A stretch of DNA of 44,542 nucleotides from Pseudomonas syringae pv. cilantro (GTDB lineage Bacteria; Pseudomonadota; Gammaproteobacteria; Pseudomonadales; Pseudomonadaceae), in contig NZ_LGLN01000033.1 of the NCBI RefSeq assembly GCF_001293775.1, forward strand, positions 729,300 to 773,841, read 5' to 3'. Under the pieces are notes generated by a model. That model did not search any database. It saw only the letters and a program-made list of their open reading frames with translations, and was not told the origin of the DNA. Of this stretch, positions 42,143-44,542 are shown one piece after another. A program made the position numbers and the translations under genes. Position 1 is the stretch's first letter. Each line of letters starts with the position of its first letter.

Positions 42143-42589
42143 ATGAATAACCACACTTTTTCATCGCGTGATTTTGTACATGTTCCTGCCAGCCTCGCGG
42201 TTGAAGACATCATGGGCTCACTGTTGCATGAGGGGGTCAGGAAACCCACGCTGGACGGTTTCAGCGAATCAAGAAAGCACGAAGTGCATGTCGTCGACTT
42301 GCCGTCCAGATCGATAAGCATGACGTTCGGAGCGCTTCAACCGTTACAGGGTTCCGGACTGCATCGGCACAACTATGAAACCATGATCTACATCATTTCA
42401 GGCACAGGTTTTTCGATGGTAGGAGACGCACAAGTCGCCTGGACCGCTGGGGATGCCATTTATATTCCTGTCTGGCGCTGGCACAAGCACTTCAATACTT
42501 CAGAGGATGCAGAGGTCACGTATATCGCGTGTGAAAATACTCCGTTGCTTCAGGCACTGGGTGTGGCGTTGAGGGAAGAGGCTTCCTGA
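42143..42589 (+). CDS. Cupin protein, last gene of the cluster operon
   Basis: A 148-residue single-domain cupin. Motif 1 is GSGLHRHNYETMIYIISGTG with His74, His76 and Glu79, and motif 2 is GDAIYIPVWRWHKHFN with His114/His116, so a metal site is complete. TGAGGTGA at 42133 precedes the ATG, and the gene starts 7 bases after the HDO gene. In biosynthetic operons such cupins act as isomerases, cyclases or dioxygenases (EctC, the ectoine cyclase, is itself a cupin), but this one is not an evident EctC. A role in the final ring or tailoring step is a reasonable guess. Confidence 0.85.
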   Translation: MNNHTFSSRDFVHVPASLAVEDIMGSLLHEGVRKPTLDGFSESRKHEVHVVDLPSRSISMTFGALQPLQGSGLHRHNYETMIYIISGTGFSMVGDAQVAWTAGDAIYIPVWRWHKHFNTSEDAEVTYIACENTPLLQALGVALREEAS

Positions 42590-42875
42590 ACGAACTACGG
42601 CGTTCCGGGAGCGGATGGGAGCCTTGGCGTATCGAGATTTTCATCCGTAAATGGCCTTTCCGAAAACGATCTGAATGCGAGAAAATCGATTCAGCCTGCT
42701 TTTTTTGCTGCTATGCCCCCTGCTTGTCAGGAATGATTTGCGAATAGCCACTGAATGGCCTAACTATAAGGGGCGACATGGAAAGTCGGGATGCAGTCGA
42801 AAAATCCCGGAGCAGGAAACCACCCGGTTGCCAAAGTCGGCCACCCGCTTTGCACCGGGTAACCAGGGAAAGCGG

Positions 42876-43799
42876 ATGTCTCGAATTTTTGATATTGATA
42901 CAAACCTTTGGCGCACGTTCAAATCGGTGAGCGAAACTCGAAGTATCACGCGGTCTGCTGTCATTCTGTGCAAAACTCCACCTGCCATCAGCATGCAGAT
43001 AAAAAAGCTGGAAGCGCTTCTGGAGCTGAAATTGTTCGTCAGAGGCGACGAGGGTTTTCGACTGACGCTGATAGGTGAAGAAGTGCTAACCGCCGCCGAA
43101 AAGATTCTCGCGATGCATGACAATCTGTTCCGGTTGAAGAACAAGAACCCTGACAGCGAATTGCGCTTGGGCATGCCGGATGATTACGCACTGTTTTTCT
43201 TGCATGGCATTGTAAAAACCCTGGCACGATCAGACCCTGCGCTTAAAATAAAACTGGTCTGCAAGACGTCATCGTTATTGATAGAAGACGTAAGGCACGG
43301 TCGACTGGACCTGGCTGTTGTCGCTGTGCCTGAGTATCAGGTTATCGAGCAGTCTGAACACATAAGGCATGAAACGCTTCACTGGATTGGCGATGCCGAG
43401 TTGGTCATGGCAGGTTATCCGATACCTTTGGTGCATTTTCCGGAAGGGTGCGTATGCCGAGCAGTCTCCGTTAAGTCCTTGGAAGTTGCTCAAATGGCGT
43501 CTGAGATACGATTCTCCTCCGAGTCCAATTTTGCTGTGTTCAATGCCATTGGCGCCGGTGTCGGCATCGGTGTCGGCGAGTGGTCACTCATCCCGGCCGA
43601 TACGCCTATTATCAGAAGTTCGTTGCTCCCTCCGCTACCCACGATACGGATGTGCGTGCTCTCCAGCAGCGACCGCATTTCGAGGTCTGTCCTTGCCAGA
43701 ATAAGCACAAGCGTTGTGATGAGTGTCAATAACGTCTGCGATAGAAACTTGCTTGGAAAGGTACAGCCCGAAAATACCTGTTTTGTCGGTGCTTTCTAA
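42876..43799 (+). CDS. LysR-family transcriptional regulator
   Basis: A 307-residue regulator. The helix-turn-helix at residues 8-65 runs TNLWRTFKSVSETRSITRSAVILCKTPPAISMQIKKLEALLELKLFVRG, shown here in short pieces: LWRTFKSVSETRS, then PPAISMQIKKLE. The substrate-binding half follows with LRLGMPDDYALFF and DLAVVAVPE. The start at 42876 is set by CAGGGAA at 42864 and by the family N terminus; the upstream open frame from 42675 is not protein-like. It lies 286 bases after the cupin on the same strand and is the likely regulator of the cluster, responding to a small ligand. Confidence 0.87.
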   Translation: MSRIFDIDTNLWRTFKSVSETRSITRSAVILCKTPPAISMQIKKLEALLELKLFVRGDEGFRLTLIGEEVLTAAEKILAMHDNLFRLKNKNPDSELRLGMPDDYALFFLHGIVKTLARSDPALKIKLVCKTSSLLIEDVRHGRLDLAVVAVPEYQVIEQSEHIRHETLHWIGDAELVMAGYPIPLVHFPEGCVCRAVSVKSLEVAQMASEIRFSSESNFAVFNAIGAGVGIGVGEWSLIPADTPIIRSSLLPPLPTIRMCVLSSSDRISRSVLARISTSVVMSVNNVCDRNLLGKVQPENTCFVGAF

Positions 43800-44189
43800 C
43801 ACATTCATTTCCTGCACCTGACCGTGTCTGGCTACCCGAAAGGGCAATCAGACCGCTCGCCATCGGATGAAAGCAACCTTCAACGAAGAAATCGAAACAC
43901 GGCTACACGATAATTTGATGATGTGAAAAATATGAGAGCAGGAAAGATCTTTTTTCGGTAGTTGACGGTGTGAAATGCCCCATCATTACCCGGCGCTGAG
44001 ACTGCCGTTGCCAACGCTCAGAACCTTTTAACCAGCGGTGGACGGCGACAGGTACTCAAATCGTGCGCAGGTCTTGAACGCAGCGGCCGGAACGGACAAA
44101 CACCACGCCGCACCTGGCGCAGATCTGCAACAAATGTGCGTGAAACTTGTCTACACTGGGTCAGACAATTCGCCAGCAGAGGACGCACC
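43800..44189. other. Intergenic stretch with no recognisable gene
   Basis: No frame here has a ribosome binding site and a protein-like sequence. There is a moderately AT-rich part at about 43910-43965. No repeat, hairpin or operator stood out. It probably contains the promoter of the DUF1652 gene. Confidence 0.5.
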
Positions 44190-44447
44190 ATGTATTCAAA
44201 GCCTGATCTTCAGCGAGTTCTCGAGACAGCTTTTTTGCCCTCCAGGTGCGAATGCGTCATGGCAGCCAATGAAAGCTTCTCCGTGAAGCTTTTCGCCCCC
44301 GTATCTGGCGATATCCAGCTGTATGTGGCGGGTATGCCTCTGTCTGAGCTATCCACCAGCCGATCCATTGCGCGGCTGGTGCTCTCCCTGAAAGAGCAGA
44401 GAGATCTGATGGGGCAGATGGATTTGTCCATGAGGCGACTGGCGTAG
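44190..44447 (+). CDS. DUF1652 family protein
   Basis: An 85-residue cytoplasmic protein that matches the small Pseudomonas-specific DUF1652 family: LQRVLETAFLPSRCECVM, then beta strands (FSVKLFAPVSGDIQLYVAG) and LSTSRSIARLVLSLKEQRD. AGAGGAC at 44178-44184 supports the ATG at 44190; the frame open from 44136 is unlikely. The function of the family is not known; members occur in many copies in pseudomonads. It lies outside the biosynthetic cluster. Confidence 0.85.
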   Translation: MYSKPDLQRVLETAFLPSRCECVMAANESFSVKLFAPVSGDIQLYVAGMPLSELSTSRSIARLVLSLKEQRDLMGQMDLSMRRLA

Positions 44448-44523
44448 GGCTTGATGAACTCCCCGGTATTTGTCTAGGGTCTGTTCCCGTTTCATCGCGA
44501 GCCGCGTTGCTGGGCCAAATCTC

Positions 44524-44542
44524 GCCAGGCCAGGCCAGGCCA
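44524..44542. repeat. Short CCAGG tandem repeat at the window end
   Basis: The last 19 bases are repeats of the unit CCAGG (about four copies). The repeat is cut by the window edge, so its length is unknown. Confidence 0.5.

Noticed and set aside
1..44542. CRISPR arrays, insertion sequences, prophage genes and rRNA
   Set aside because: No regularly spaced repeats, transposase, phage structural gene or rRNA sequence was seen.

Overview
The window reads as chromosomal DNA of a Pseudomonas of the P. syringae group. Most genes are GC-rich with typical Pseudomonas codon use. The order mfd - gap - (transport genes) - apbE - sthA - glpQ-like - PilZ - lolC/D/E resembles the P. aeruginosa layout as I recall it. 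A perfect hrp box (GGAACC-N16-CCACTTA) upstream of apbE points to a HrpL/type III-secretion plant pathogen. There is no prophage, insertion sequence, rRNA or CRISPR array in view.

Layout. Positions 1-5.5 kb hold small housekeeping and accessory genes: an EthD-like protein, DUF4124, a 56-residue acidic protein, cytochrome c, a stand-alone STN protein, a cupin, an XRE regulator, tRNA-Ser(GGA), an SDR and an isochorismatase-fold protein. From 5.5 to 14 kb lie a SWIM/SNF2 helicase, csiV, mfd and a long-type GAPDH. From 14 to 18 kb come a frameshifted MFS gene, an MHS-family carboxylate symporter and apbE behind the hrp box. This is where P. aeruginosa carries nqrABCDEF, and those genes are absent here. 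From 18 to 31 kb are sthA, a glycerophosphodiesterase, a PilZ protein, the Lol lipoprotein-release transporter, queF, DUF4404, a degenerate HAD protein, an MlaA protein, a second PilZ protein, rssB-rssC and tal. From 31 to 35 kb are an M20 carboxypeptidase, a LexA-boxed UmuD-like gene whose catalytic dyad is gone, a small ORF, an orphan histidine kinase and a probably decayed stretch.

From 35.2 to 43.8 kb is an AT-richer accessory island that I cannot match to a described system. A divergent ICL/PEPM-family gene faces a tightly packed seven-gene operon: exported alpha/beta hydrolase, ThiF/E1-like adenylyltransferase, MFS exporter, GNAT/FeeM-like acyltransferase, EctB-like diaminobutyrate aminotransferase, heme-oxygenase-like metal oxidase (HDO) and cupin. 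A LysR regulator follows. The set looks like a small-molecule biosynthesis and export cluster built on L-2,4-diaminobutyrate or a related amino acid. This is the best candidate in the window for an undescribed system. The window ends with a DUF1652 gene and a short CCAGG repeat.

All calls come from reading the sequence and from recall of protein families; no database search was run. Start codons were chosen from ribosome binding sites and signal peptides.
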